DNA from: an uncultured Ruminococcus sp.
GTDB taxonomy: Bacteria; Bacillota; Clostridia; Oscillospirales; Acutalibacteraceae
DNA: 64,000 nucleotides
Direction: 5' to 3'
Assembly: GCA_944412525.1 (NCBI GenBank)
Contig: CALYBM010000052.1
Location: 1-64,000, forward strand
A program made the translations under genes and the position numbers. Below the pieces are notes generated by a model that searched no databases, was not told where the DNA came from, and was given only the letters and a program-made list of their open reading frames with translations. Shown in pieces: positions 34,248-43,185 of the stretch (position 1 is the first letter of the stretch; the number at the start of each line of letters is the position of its first letter).

Positions 34248-34739
34248 TTAAACGGAAACCGAAGCTGTGCCTCTGTCAATGGCCACAGTGCCTGTTCTTA
34301 CAATCTCACGGATACCATAAGGCTTTAATAAATCAATAAGAGTATTTACTCGGCTTGCACATTCGCAGTATTCAACCGTAACGCAGCTTGAAGCAACATC
34401 AACGATTTTAGCCTGCATAATTTCAGCCGTTTTTATAATTTCTGCACGCTTTGCGGCGGCACAGTGTACCTTAATAAGAATAAGCTCTCGGCTTATAAAC
34501 TCGCCTTCTGTAAGACGCTTTACCTTTATAACGGGAATAAGCTTATTGAGCTGTTTTTCAAGCTGTTCAACAACATATTCATCGCCGTTTGCGACTATTG
34601 TTATTCTTGATACATTCGGAGTGTTTGTAACTCCTACGGCAAGAGAGTCGATATTAAAACCTCTGCGGGAGAATAGTCCCGAAATTTTTGAGAGGACGCC
34701 CGCCTGGTTTTCAACAAGTATTGATAATGTGTACTGCAT
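34248..34739 (-). CDS. ilvN: Acetolactate synthase small (regulatory) subunit
   Basis: 163 residues. An N-terminal ACT domain (YTLSILVENQAGVLSKISGLFSRR split across residues 3-26) senses valine; the C-terminal domain interacts with IlvB. Normal length. GAGGTGAG precedes the ATG, 13 bases after the ilvB stop. Confidence 0.96.
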   Translation of the reverse strand: MQYTLSILVENQAGVLSKISGLFSRRGFNIDSLAVGVTNTPNVSRITIVANGDEYVVEQLEKQLNKLIPVIKVKRLTEGEFISRELILIKVHCAAAKRAEIIKTAEIMQAKIVDVASSCVTVEYCECASRVNTLIDLLKPYGIREIVRTGTVAIDRGTASVSV

Positions 34740-34752
34740 CTTCTCACCTCAT

Positions 34753-36375
34753 TTAAATAGACGGAGTGTCCGGATAAACATTGCATACAAGTATAAACGG
34801 TTTGTCCGAGTTTACTATGCCTTTTATGATACTTTCAGCCTCATCGTTTGAGCTTGCCTGTGCACAGTCGATTCCGTAAGCCCTTGCAATGCCCAAAAAA
34901 TCAGGATCGCCCTGAAGAATTGTTGCGCTGTGTCTGCCGCCGTAATTCTTGTCCTGAAGCTCACGCACCATTCCGAGCCTTGTATTTTTCATAATAATGA
35001 TTTTTATGTTCAGGTTATTTCCCGCAATGGTTGCAAGCTCGTTCATGCCCATCTGAAAGCTGCCGTCGCCGCATACGGCGATTACATCTCGGTCAGGTCT
35101 TGCAAATTTAGCTCCCACAGCGGCGGGAATCGAGTAGCCCATTGTACCCATTCCGCCCGTTGTCAAAAATCTGCCCTCGCGGATTCTGAAATTATTAGCA
35201 CACCAGATCTGATTCTGTCCCACATCGGCAACGAGAATTGCCTTGGAACGAAACATTGCGCTCAGATGGCTCATAAGAGTTCTCGGTTCAACAAAGCCGT
35301 CAAACACGGGCGGAGTTTTGTACAAGTCCTTTTTCCATGCGTTAACGGTTTGCTGCCATTGTTCGGGGACAGTATAGTCGCCGATGTTTTCGGCAAGCAT
35401 TTTAAGAACATTTCTCATATCGCCCACAATCGGAATTTCTGTTTTTACATTTTTACCGATTTCGGCAGGGTCAATGTCAATATGTATTACAGTGGTATTG
35501 TTACTCATTTGGTCTGGAGCAGCCACTGCTCTGTCGCCGAGTCTTGCACCGCATACTATTACGAGATCCGCCTCGTGTAGCACACGGTTGGCAACCGCTT
35601 TGCCGTGAGTTCCGAGCATACCCAAATAAAGCTCGTTGTCACTCGGCATTACGCCGATTCCCATCATGGTTGATATAACAGGAATCCTTGTTTTTATTGC
35701 AAAATTCTGAAACTTCGGTTTAACTCCCGAACTTAAAACACCGCCGCCTGAAACTATAAGAGGACGCTTGCTCTTTTTAATCGCTTCAACCGCACGCTTA
35801 ACCTGTACGGCGTGGCCTTTTGTGTTAGGTTTATATCCGATTATATTAACGCTGTCAGGATATACAAACTCTTCAATTTCATTGGTCTGAATATCCATCG
35901 GAATATCAATAAGCACGGGACCCTGTCTGCCTGTTGATGCAATATGAAACGCCTCTTTAAATATGCGGGGCAAATCCTCCGTTTTGCTGACGAGATAACT
36001 GTGTTTTACAAACGGCTCGCAGGCACCTGTAATATCAGCTTCCTGAAAAACATCTCGTCCCAAAAGATCGGAACGAACCTGACCGGTAATAGCTACCATG
36101 GGTATTGAGTCCATGTACGCCGTAGCTATACCTGTAATAAGATTTGTCGCACCCGGGCCGGAGGTTGCAACACAAACACCCGGTCTGCCGCTGCATCTTG
36201 CGTATCCGCTTGCGGCATGGGCGGCGTTTTGCTCCTGACGAACAAGAACATCCTTCATACTGGAATCATAAATTTTATCGTAAAACGGACATATTGTAGC
36301 ACCGGGATAGCCAAAGACGACCGAAACACCCTCAGCTTCCAAACATTTTACCATAATTTCAGCACCGCTAATCAT
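34753..36375 (-). CDS. ilvB: Acetolactate synthase large (catalytic) subunit
   Basis: 540 residues. A thiamine-diphosphate enzyme that condenses two pyruvates to acetolactate. The glutamate domain shows FGYPGATICPFYD and RQEQNAAHAASGYAR, and the ThDP-binding motif GDGSFQMGMNELATI lies near residue 430. Start ATG 36375 follows GGAGGG with usable spacing; the longer in-frame start would add 19 residues absent from the family. First gene of the ilv operon. Confidence 0.96.
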   Translation of the reverse strand: MISGAEIMVKCLEAEGVSVVFGYPGATICPFYDKIYDSSMKDVLVRQEQNAAHAASGYARCSGRPGVCVATSGPGATNLITGIATAYMDSIPMVAITGQVRSDLLGRDVFQEADITGACEPFVKHSYLVSKTEDLPRIFKEAFHIASTGRQGPVLIDIPMDIQTNEIEEFVYPDSVNIIGYKPNTKGHAVQVKRAVEAIKKSKRPLIVSGGGVLSSGVKPKFQNFAIKTRIPVISTMMGIGVMPSDNELYLGMLGTHGKAVANRVLHEADLVIVCGARLGDRAVAAPDQMSNNTTVIHIDIDPAEIGKNVKTEIPIVGDMRNVLKMLAENIGDYTVPEQWQQTVNAWKKDLYKTPPVFDGFVEPRTLMSHLSAMFRSKAILVADVGQNQIWCANNFRIREGRFLTTGGMGTMGYSIPAAVGAKFARPDRDVIAVCGDGSFQMGMNELATIAGNNLNIKIIIMKNTRLGMVRELQDKNYGGRHSATILQGDPDFLGIARAYGIDCAQASSNDEAESIIKGIVNSDKPFILVCNVYPDTPSI

Positions 36376-36447
36376 TATGTTTGTCCCTCCTGTCCTTTTT
36401 AATATATCGAAAACGACTGCAAATTCAGTCATTTACTTTTAAACTAC

Positions 36448-36476
36448 ATTATACAACAAAGAATATAAAAAGTAAA
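36448..36476 (-). promoter_or_regulatory. Promoter of ilvBNC
   Basis: Minus strand TTTACT (36476-36471), 17-bp spacer, TATAAT (36453-36448). Start near 36441 leaves a leader of about 65 bases, too short for a T-box. Confidence 0.6.
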
Positions 36477-36599
36477 GAGATTAAGGCGGGGAAAAAGCTG
36501 TATAATTTGCAAAATAAATTTAAAAAGTATATCAATCAGTTAATAAATTAAATTTTATTTTTCATATCGAAAAAATATTTAGAAAAACGTAAAATAATA

Positions 36600-36628
36600 T
36601 TGACTTTTACCGCAAATTGCAGTAAAAT
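36600..36628 (+). promoter_or_regulatory. Plus-strand promoter facing the 3' end of the XRE gene
   Basis: TTGACT (36600-36605), 17-bp spacer, TAAAAT (36623-36628). The spacer is filled by the palindrome at 36605-36627. A transcript from here would be antisense to the XRE gene. Confidence 0.45.
36605..36627. promoter_or_regulatory. XRE operator copy 1
   Basis: A 23-bp inverted repeat with one mismatch; core TACCGCA-N3-TGCAGTA (36608-36624). It matches the core of the palindrome at 36916-36932. Confidence 0.55.
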
Positions 36629-36660
36629 ATAGAAAAATAAAAACAATAACCGGTAAGATG

Positions 36661-36861
36661 TTATTTTTCATCAACCAGTCCCAGAATGTAGTCTGTGCTT
36701 GTATGATAATATTTTGCAAGAGCAATTAATACAGATGTTGGAATATCTCTTTGACCGAGTTCGTAATTGCTGTAAACCTGCTGCGAGCAAAATAAAATTT
36801 CGCTTACTTGTTTTTGTGTTAAATCTGCGTCCTCACGAAGTTCACGGATTCTTTTGTACAT
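36661..36861 (-). CDS. XRE-family (Cro/CI-like) transcriptional regulator
   Basis: 66 residues, essentially a single helix-turn-helix: DLTQKQVSEILFCSQQVYSNYE followed by LIALAKYYHTSTDYILGL (helices split here). Small regulators like this control adjacent accessory genes. Start ATG 36861 has GAGGTGA 8 bases upstream. Matching palindromes lie on both sides of the gene, the probable binding sites. Divergent from the membrane protein at 36968. Confidence 0.88.
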   Translation of the reverse strand: MYKRIRELREDADLTQKQVSEILFCSQQVYSNYELGQRDIPTSVLIALAKYYHTSTDYILGLVDEK

Positions 36862-36915
36862 AAAGGCGTCACCTCTAATTGAGTATATCATAACGCGGTT
36901 TACTGCATTATTTTC

Positions 36916-36932
36916 TACCGCATTTTGCGGTA
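36916..36932. promoter_or_regulatory. XRE operator copy 2
   Basis: Perfect 17-bp inverted repeat TACCGCA-TTT-TGCGGTA in the divergent control region between the XRE gene and the 36968 gene. A further half-site TACTGCA lies at 36901-36907. Confidence 0.6.
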
Positions 36933-36967
36933 AAGTGCTGAATTGAATTAAACTTAGGAGTGATATT

Positions 36968-37891
36968 GTGAGAAATAAACTTTATAAATACATTAAAAAT
37001 GTGTATGAGCTGGAAAGTTCTTTGTACAACCAAAATTTGCTCTTACAAAAGCTTAATGCATTAAAGTATGAACTTGAAAACTATGACGGAGAAAGTTTTT
37101 TCGATGAGTATAGTACAGAAGGCTTATTGTTTGAGCGATTTTATGATATTTATGACGATGTTGGAGACTTTTTTCGTTCGGCAATAGTATTAATTATTAT
37201 TGGTTTAATATTGGGGGCTATGATAGGTGCGGTTTTCGGGAATTATTTTAGAGGTGCAATAATCGGTTCTGTGATAGGTTTCTTTGTTTTCGTTTTAATA
37301 AATGCATATTGTCTGTTTTACGGGATTTGTCATATCAGAAAGTTAAATGATGAGAACAGAAAAATTAGAGATGAAAATAAAAAAATATATATAAAAAATG
37401 AAATAAATATAGACATTGCAAGGCAAAGAGCTTGTGTTGTAGCTGATGAAATTGAAAAAATACAAAGTATCCATGACGACACAGAGGGGGTGCTGTATCG
37501 TTATTACGAAATGGACATAATATTTTCCAAATACAGGAATCTCTTAGCAGTAAGCTCGTTTTATGATTATCTTAGTTCCGGCAGATGCGATTCATTAGAG
37601 GGGCACGAAGGTGCGTACAATATTTTTGAGATGGAACGAAGGTTTGATAAGATATGTGATAAATTGGATGAAGCAATTTATCATTTGGAAGGTCTTGAGA
37701 ACAATCAGTATATGCTTTATTGCGCTTTACAGAGGGGAACGCAAAAGGCGGAACAAATTACCGGCTATCTTGAGAGTTTAGATTACAGCATAAAAAATAT
37801 AGAAAATTCAAATGAGATTATTGAGTATAACTCATCTATAACAGCGCAAAACACAGAAGCTCTTAAATGGCTTAAATTTTTTAATAAATAA
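36968..37891 (+). CDS. Hypothetical membrane protein with coiled coils
   Basis: 307 residues, not recognised. An N-terminal helical region (1-68) is followed by two membrane helices (about 71-91 and 95-121) joined by a short loop, with glycines every four residues (LGAMIGAVFG, GAIIGSVIG) like pore or oligomerising glycine zippers. The cytoplasmic remainder is mostly helical, with coiled-coil-like KLNDENRKIRDENKKI. No signal peptide. Start GTG 36968, 7 bases after TAGGAG. First of three small genes beside the XRE regulator. AT content is above that of neighbours, which suggests acquired DNA. Confidence 0.75.
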   Translation: MRNKLYKYIKNVYELESSLYNQNLLLQKLNALKYELENYDGESFFDEYSTEGLLFERFYDIYDDVGDFFRSAIVLIIIGLILGAMIGAVFGNYFRGAIIGSVIGFFVFVLINAYCLFYGICHIRKLNDENRKIRDENKKIYIKNEINIDIARQRACVVADEIEKIQSIHDDTEGVLYRYYEMDIIFSKYRNLLAVSSFYDYLSSGRCDSLEGHEGAYNIFEMERRFDKICDKLDEAIYHLEGLENNQYMLYCALQRGTQKAEQITGYLESLDYSIKNIENSNEIIEYNSSITAQNTEALKWLKFFNK

Positions 37892-37947
37892 CAAATCGTA
37901 CTTTGTAAGAATTTTATTATAAAAAATAAAATTAAGGAGTTGGCAGA

Positions 37948-38319
37948 ATGAAAAAATTATTAACAGTCTTGCTTTCGGTTATGCTTATCTCAGCGGCTTT
38001 GTACGGTTGTTCAAACCCCAAAAGCGTTATTGTCGGAACATGGACAAGAGAAAACAGTGCGGATGTATTTCAGTTTTACGAGGACGGCAAATGTGAGTTG
38101 CCTACATTCACGGGAGGAGGTTACGGAGAGGAAAGTTATACAATCGACAGCAAAAATATGCTTAAGCTTACAAATTACTATAGCTCTTCCGTTACCTATA
38201 CATATGTTTCTGTGCAGGACAGTGACGAGTTTGTAAAGAATAATCCCGACGCTTACTGGTGGTGCATAGATGATGATAAGCTTTATATAAATTCAGACGC
38301 ATATTATATCAAGCAATAG
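37948..38319 (+). CDS. Small lipoprotein, lipocalin-like (DUF5640-type)
   Basis: 123 residues. Signal peptide MKKLLTVLLSVMLISAALYGC with lipobox LYGC, so the cysteine becomes the lipid-anchored residue 1. The mature part begins IVGTWTRENSADVFQFYEDG, typical of small secreted beta-barrel proteins that report GTW...F..DG. Function unknown. AAGGAG precedes the ATG; probably cotranscribed with its neighbours. Confidence 0.8.
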   Translation: MKKLLTVLLSVMLISAALYGCSNPKSVIVGTWTRENSADVFQFYEDGKCELPTFTGGGYGEESYTIDSKNMLKLTNYYSSSVTYTYVSVQDSDEFVKNNPDAYWWCIDDDKLYINSDAYYIKQ

Positions 38320-38354
38320 ATCATATAATAAAATAAATGAAAGAGGTTGATAAA

Positions 38355-38567
38355 ATGGTATGTCCAAAATGTCAAAGCGAAGATGTAACAATGCAGGCGG
38401 TTGCAGAACAGAAAAAGCGTAGTTGTCTATTTGTTATTTTGATAATTATTTTGCTCTGTATTCCCGTTATAGGCTGGATAGGTTTGTTCTTCCTGCTTAG
38501 GGGTCGAAAGACAGAAACCAACACGTATGCAGTTTGTCAAAATTGCGGTAACAGGTGGAAAATTTAA
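38355..38567 (+). CDS. Small zinc-ribbon membrane protein
   Basis: 70 residues. CPKC near the N-terminus and CQNCGNRW at the C-terminus can form one zinc ribbon split by a single membrane helix (about residues 22-47). Similar small proteins are common in Firmicutes and have no assigned role. Start ATG 38355 has AGAGG at 7 bases; the ATG at 38337 has no site. Confidence 0.75.
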   Translation: MVCPKCQSEDVTMQAVAEQKKRSCLFVILIIILLCIPVIGWIGLFFLLRGRKTETNTYAVCQNCGNRWKI

Positions 38568-38622
38568 ATAGTGTTGCCATATAATTTAGTTTTCTGAATA
38601 TTGGTTATAACAATCTACAAAA

Positions 38623-38660
38623 GAGGAGACATTTCATTATGAAATGCCTCCTCAATTTTT
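38623..38660 (+). terminator. Terminator of the XRE-island plus-strand genes
   Basis: A 15-bp stem with one mismatch (38623-38637 with 38639-38653) followed by AATTTTT. Confidence 0.75.
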
Positions 38661-38771
38661 GAAAAAGGGATTTTAAGATTTTTAATTTTGCAATACAAAA
38701 TTTAATTTTCCGTATTCACTATCAGCAATAAATAAAAGAGTGATTAGGGTGGAGTAAATTGTTTATAAAAA

Positions 38772-39644
38772 TTACCCCTTAACAGCACCCGAAACGACGC
38801 CCTCGATAATGTATTTCTGACAAGCAAAGTAGAAAATTACAATCGGCACAATACTCAACACGATAAGCGACATTATCGCGCTTGTATCTGTGTGTCCGTA
38901 TGAGCCGTTAAGGTACTGTATATGAATCGGTATTGTTCTGTATGACTTATCAAGAATGAGGTAGGGCAGGAGGTAGTCGTTCCATATCCACATTGTTTCA
39001 AGAATAGCAACAGAAATAAATGTAGGTTTCATAATCGGAAGTACAATCCCGAAAAATGTTCTCAGCGGACCTGCTCCGTCAACATCTGCGGCTTCCTCAA
39101 TCTCAATCGGAATTGATTTTACAAAGCCTGAGAACATAAATACCGCAAGACCTGCGCCAAAGCCCAAATAAATTATGAGGATACCCCACGGTGTGGTAAG
39201 CTTTAGATCATCAGCGGTTTTTGAAAGAGTAAACATAACCATCTGGAACGGCACAACCATAGAAAAGATGCAGAAGTAATATATGATTTTACATATGATT
39301 GTGTTTGAACGGTTCAAATACCATGCACACATAGACGTGCACAGCAAAATCAAAATCACGCCTCCTATAGTAATGAAAAAGCTACACAGGATAGTTTTCC
39401 AAAACGGAAAATTGCCGTAAAACATACCTGTTATATAGCTTTCAAAGCCCTGGAATGTTTCCGCTGTAGGAAAAGCAAACGGCTCTCGGCTTATTGCGGC
39501 GTTTGACTTAAATGAATTCATAAAAACTATGAAAACAGGAGCAACATAAAAAATGGAGATTAATGTAAAAAGAACAGTCAGTATTTTCATACCTATGGTT
39601 TGCTTTTTTACTATGGGCTTTTCTTTTGCTTTAACCTTTTCCAT
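38772..39644 (-). CDS. Carbohydrate ABC transporter permease (MalG type)
   Basis: 290 residues with six membrane helices. The EAA loop reads EIEEAADVDGAGPLRTFFGI, which contacts the ATPase. It forms the translocation pore with the MalF-type permease; start ATG overlaps that gene's stop by one base (TAATG). No ATPase is encoded nearby, so a shared MsmX-like ATPase is expected. Confidence 0.94.
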   Translation of the reverse strand: MEKVKAKEKPIVKKQTIGMKILTVLFTLISIFYVAPVFIVFMNSFKSNAAISREPFAFPTAETFQGFESYITGMFYGNFPFWKTILCSFFITIGGVILILLCTSMCAWYLNRSNTIICKIIYYFCIFSMVVPFQMVMFTLSKTADDLKLTTPWGILIIYLGFGAGLAVFMFSGFVKSIPIEIEEAADVDGAGPLRTFFGIVLPIMKPTFISVAILETMWIWNDYLLPYLILDKSYRTIPIHIQYLNGSYGHTDTSAIMSLIVLSIVPIVIFYFACQKYIIEGVVSGAVKG

Positions 39645-40519
39645 TATTGCTGCACCTCTTTTCTTCTTGTGAAGTAAAGCTGAATAAGAGCGATAATAAC
39701 AACAAGAACAAAGAATATTACGCCCTCTGCCTGACCGACGCCTCTTGAATTCTGGTTTGCATAGAAAGTGTTATAAATGTTGAGAGCCATCATTTCAGTT
39801 TGGTATATAATAGTTCCGCTGTCTGTTATAACACCGGGCTGACCGCCTGTCAAAGCCAGGTTTTGGTCGAACAGCTTAAATGAGTTTGTAAGAGTAAGGA
39901 AAGTACAAATCGTAATCGACGGCATCATCATAGGCAGCGTAACATTTGTAAGCAGCTGCCTTTTACCTGCACCGTCGATTCTTGCTGCTTCGTACAAATC
40001 CGAGGGTACGCTCTGAAATCCCGCTATGTAAATTATCATCATATATCCGGCTTGCTGCCAGCACATAAGGATAATCAACCCCCAGAAGCCGTAAGTGGCA
40101 TTAAGATTGATATTTGTACCGTAGTTGTGTAAAATACCGTTAAAAATGAGCTGCCAAATATATCCGAGAATGATACCGCCTATAAGGTTGGGCATAAAGA
40201 ATACCGTCCTGAATATATTTGAACCCCTTATACCGATTGTAAGCACATATGCCACAAAAAAAGCAATAAGGTTTATAAGCACTACCGAAACCACAACAAA
40301 TAACGCGGTAAACCAGAACGATCTTATAAATCCCTCGTCCTGAAACGCTTTTATGTAGTTATCAAATCCCACGAACTTAGCGTTGCTCGTGATTCTGAAA
40401 TTACAAAAAGACAAATATATTCCGTTAAAAAACGGATATACAAAACCGATTATAAAGGCGGCAAAGGTAGGCAGTACAAATATTAGAGAATATATTTTTC
40501 TTGATTTTTTCTTAAACAT
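39644..40519 (-). CDS. Carbohydrate ABC transporter permease (MalF type)
   Basis: 291 residues with six membrane helices. The EAA loop is LYEAARIDGAGKRQLLTNVT. First permease after the binding protein, with an attenuating hairpin between them. Imports an oligosaccharide; sugar not determined from sequence. Confidence 0.94.
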   Translation of the reverse strand: MFKKKSRKIYSLIFVLPTFAAFIIGFVYPFFNGIYLSFCNFRITSNAKFVGFDNYIKAFQDEGFIRSFWFTALFVVVSVVLINLIAFFVAYVLTIGIRGSNIFRTVFFMPNLIGGIILGYIWQLIFNGILHNYGTNINLNATYGFWGLIILMCWQQAGYMMIIYIAGFQSVPSDLYEAARIDGAGKRQLLTNVTLPMMMPSITICTFLTLTNSFKLFDQNLALTGGQPGVITDSGTIIYQTEMMALNIYNTFYANQNSRGVGQAEGVIFFVLVVIIALIQLYFTRRKEVQQ

Positions 40520-40540
40520 AACTTTTTGCCTTTCGGTTTA

Positions 40541-40570
40541 ACAAAAGAGGGAGACGAAGCCGTCCCCCTC
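40541..40570 (-). terminator. Intra-operon hairpin between binding protein and permeases
   Basis: GAGGGAGACG (40547-40556) pairs with CGTCCCCCTC (40561-40570) with one mismatch; on the minus strand TTTTGTT follows. Probably gives more binding protein than permease. Confidence 0.65.
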
Positions 40571-40608
40571 CCGAACATTTGCTTAGTTGCTTAGATTTTT
40601 AAGTTAAA

Positions 40609-41949
40609 TTATCCGTTGTTAGCAGCGTACTCTGTTTTCCAGCCGTCTACGAATGCCTTAACAACATCGTCCCATGTGCCTGTTCCTGCTGCGTACTGTG
40701 TAAGAGCTGTTCCAACGCCGTTCTTCCAGTTTTCTGAAGGCATTGTTGTGAAGTTCCAGCTAACGGGTGTCTTTCCTTCTTCTGTAAGTTCTTTATCAAT
40801 CTGTACAAACTTGTTTGTTGCTTCCTTAGCGTTCTTGAAAGGAATTACAAAGCCCATATCATCAGAGAGAGCGGTTGTACCTGTTTCGCTTGTTACGCAC
40901 CAGTTGAGGAATTCAAGAGTTGCAGCCTGATCGTCTGCGGAAGCCTGGTTGTTAACGCACCAATAGTTCTCCGAACCTGTGCAAAGACCCTGATTAGCTT
41001 CGTCGCCAACTCCGATGTAGATAGGAAGCATTCCGATATCGTCATCTGTAAGTCCGGCTTCTGTGATGATTGAATATTCCCAAGAACCGTTCTGGAAGAA
41101 TACTGCTTCGCCTGTTGTGAACTCAGTCTCTGCGTCTGTACCTGTCTTGCTTGAAAGAACAGTAGGATCGCATGTTGAATTGTTGATATAAAGGTCAAAA
41201 ATGTTCTTATAGTTATCAAGATATGTGCCCTTGATTGCGTCTGTTGAGGTTATGCCCTCATCCTGATACTCAAAGTAAATCGGAAGGTTAGCAAGGTGTG
41301 TCTTAAATCTCCAGTCAGAAGATGAATCCATACCGGCTGATGTGAATGCGCCCTTAACGCCGAGAGCGTCCTTGTTGGCCTGAATTTCTTCAGCAACAGT
41401 CTTTAACTTGTCAAAGCTGTTGATTTCATCAATTGACTTAACTGTTGCAAAGTCAGAATCACAGTATTTCTGAAGAAGAGTTTTGTTGTAGATTATACCG
41501 TATGATTCAATAACATATGCTATGCCGTAAACTGCGTCGCCTTCTGTGAGAGCATAGTCTTTACTTGTAAGCTGTTTATACACTTCCGAATCACTGAGAT
41601 CTGCACAGTAATCTTTCCAGTTTGCAAGACCTACAGGTCCGTTAACCTGGAAGAGTGTAGGAGCTTCGCTCTTATCCATCTCAGCTGTAAGTGTTGATTC
41701 ATATGTACCTTCAGCAGCAGTTTTTACAACAACCTCAACCCCTGTTTCTTCTGTGTACTTAGCTGCAAGATCCTGCCAAGCCTTATCCTGTTCGGGCTTA
41801 AAGTTAAGATAATAAACCTTTCCCTTTGTTGCGTCGCCGCCTGTTGAACCGCCGCTTGAAGATGTTCCGCCGCAGCCTGCAAGTGCCGAGGCAGCCATAA
41901 GACCTGCCAGCGTCAGAGCAGCAACTCTTTTAAAGTTTTGTTTTTTCAT
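40609..41949 (-). CDS. ABC transporter sugar-binding lipoprotein
   Basis: 446 residues. Signal peptide with lipobox ALAGC at about residue 26, then a GTSSSGGSTGG linker and a family-1 extracellular solute-binding fold (VYYLNFKPEQDKAWQDLA; later GEAVFFQNGSWEY). It captures sugar outside the cell for the two permeases downstream. AAGGAG precedes the ATG. Confidence 0.95.
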   Translation of the reverse strand: MKKQNFKRVAALTLAGLMAASALAGCGGTSSSGGSTGGDATKGKVYYLNFKPEQDKAWQDLAAKYTEETGVEVVVKTAAEGTYESTLTAEMDKSEAPTLFQVNGPVGLANWKDYCADLSDSEVYKQLTSKDYALTEGDAVYGIAYVIESYGIIYNKTLLQKYCDSDFATVKSIDEINSFDKLKTVAEEIQANKDALGVKGAFTSAGMDSSSDWRFKTHLANLPIYFEYQDEGITSTDAIKGTYLDNYKNIFDLYINNSTCDPTVLSSKTGTDAETEFTTGEAVFFQNGSWEYSIITEAGLTDDDIGMLPIYIGVGDEANQGLCTGSENYWCVNNQASADDQAATLEFLNWCVTSETGTTALSDDMGFVIPFKNAKEATNKFVQIDKELTEEGKTPVSWNFTTMPSENWKNGVGTALTQYAAGTGTWDDVVKAFVDGWKTEYAANNG

Positions 41950-41977
41950 GTTATTTCTCCTTTTCTAAATTATAAAC

Positions 41978-41999
41978 TTTATCTGATATTTCAGATAAA
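41978..41999. promoter_or_regulatory. Palindromic operator upstream of the sugar-binding protein
   Basis: TTTATCTGA-TATT-TCAGATAAA, perfect 9-base arms, just downstream of the predicted transcription start and 29 bases upstream of the start codon. A repressor there would block the importer. Regulator not identified in the window. Confidence 0.5.
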
Positions 42000-42059
42000 T
42001 ACAATGGGACAATTGTTTATTGTTTATTGTGTCCCTTAACCAACCTTAGAATACCACAT

Positions 42060-42087
42060 ATTATATCAAAATGCAATATATTTGCAA
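42060..42087 (-). promoter_or_regulatory. Promoter of the sugar ABC importer
   Basis: Minus strand TTGCAA (42087-42082), 16-bp spacer, TATAAT (42065-42060). Confidence 0.5.
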
Positions 42088-42271
42088 AAAAAATTATATA
42101 ATTTTTTATAATAATGGGAAAATATTGCAAATAAGAACAATTACATGCTTTTTTTAAAAAATAATGATAAAAGGATAATAAATTTTTAACTAATTATATT
42201 GCCTAAGCTTGAAATCAATATCTGTTATATGTTAATATTAGTCCAATACATAGTGATAAGGAAAGACAAAC

Positions 42272-43132
42272 ATGAAAAAATTTAATCAAACAGCTTTTTC
42301 AAGATTTTTTATAAAATTTCCTAACCTTTTTCTTGCCGGGGTTTTATATTCTCTTTCATTAGCTCTGTTTACGGGCATTTTTGTACTCATAAGTCATCTT
42401 ACCGGATTCAACAATATTATTATTTGGGGACTCGGAATTATCCCGTCTATGCCGTTTTTAGCAGGACTTACAATGATTGTAAGGAAATATGCCGTTGATA
42501 AGGAGGATACCAAGGTTATAAGCACATTTTTTAAGACGGTGAAGGATAATTTTTTAAGATTTCTTGTCCACGGCGTCGTTGCGTATTTAATTACAGCCTG
42601 CTCGTTTTTTGCACTGCTTTATTACTACACCCTTTCAAAAGTAGATGTGGTATTCGGTTCGGTGCTTACACTATATCTTATCTTTACTTTGTTATTAATT
42701 GTTATGATGTACTATGTCCCCATTATGACAATTACTTATGAGCTTAAGATGAAAGATATATACAAAAACGCTTTCTTGCTTGTTTTCGGAAAAATTCTGC
42801 GTAATCTTATAGCGACCGTGTGCATTGCGATTGTATCAGCTGCGGCACTGCTGCTCCTTATATTTTCAAAAGGAGTACTCTTCACAGTTTCTGCCGCTGT
42901 AGTTACTATGCTTTTTCCTCTTATTGCAGTTTATATTGTAGTAGCAATAATTTCCGGCGGACTTCAGGATGCCGTAGGAAAATTTGCAGGAATTAAAGAT
43001 GACAAGGAAACGGACGAGGTTGATACACCAAATCTAAACGAGATCATATCAATCGAGGGCAATAACAGTGATTATGTTTTTGTGAACGGAAAAATGATAA
43101 AAGTAAAAAAAGAACAAAACAAATCCGATTGA
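42272..43132 (+). CDS. DUF624 (YesL-like) membrane protein
   Basis: 286 residues with about five to six membrane helices. The N-terminal NLFLAGVLYSLSLALFTG and MPFLAGLTMIVRKYA fit DUF624/YesL, a family usually next to sugar ABC importers of this type, as here. Role unknown. The last 50 residues are a polar cytoplasmic tail. RBS GGAAAG precedes the ATG. Confidence 0.8.
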   Translation: MKKFNQTAFSRFFIKFPNLFLAGVLYSLSLALFTGIFVLISHLTGFNNIIIWGLGIIPSMPFLAGLTMIVRKYAVDKEDTKVISTFFKTVKDNFLRFLVHGVVAYLITACSFFALLYYYTLSKVDVVFGSVLTLYLIFTLLLIVMMYYVPIMTITYELKMKDIYKNAFLLVFGKILRNLIATVCIAIVSAAALLLLIFSKGVLFTVSAAVVTMLFPLIAVYIVVAIISGGLQDAVGKFAGIKDDKETDEVDTPNLNEIISIEGNNSDYVFVNGKMIKVKKEQNKSD

Positions 43133-43185
43133 TATGTTATTACTTTTTAATACATAAAATTAATCCGCGCACGGTACAAAATAAT

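Larger units (their letters stand above)
41950..42271. other. Divergent control region of the sugar importer
   Basis: Contains the importer promoter (42060-42087, minus), a palindrome (41978-41999), and a repeat-rich TTGTTTATTG stretch (42013-42029). No gene. Confidence 0.55.

Noticed and set aside
36376..36448. T-box leader before ilvB
   Set aside because: The predicted leader is about 65 bases, lacks the conserved T-box sequence and has no terminator hairpin.
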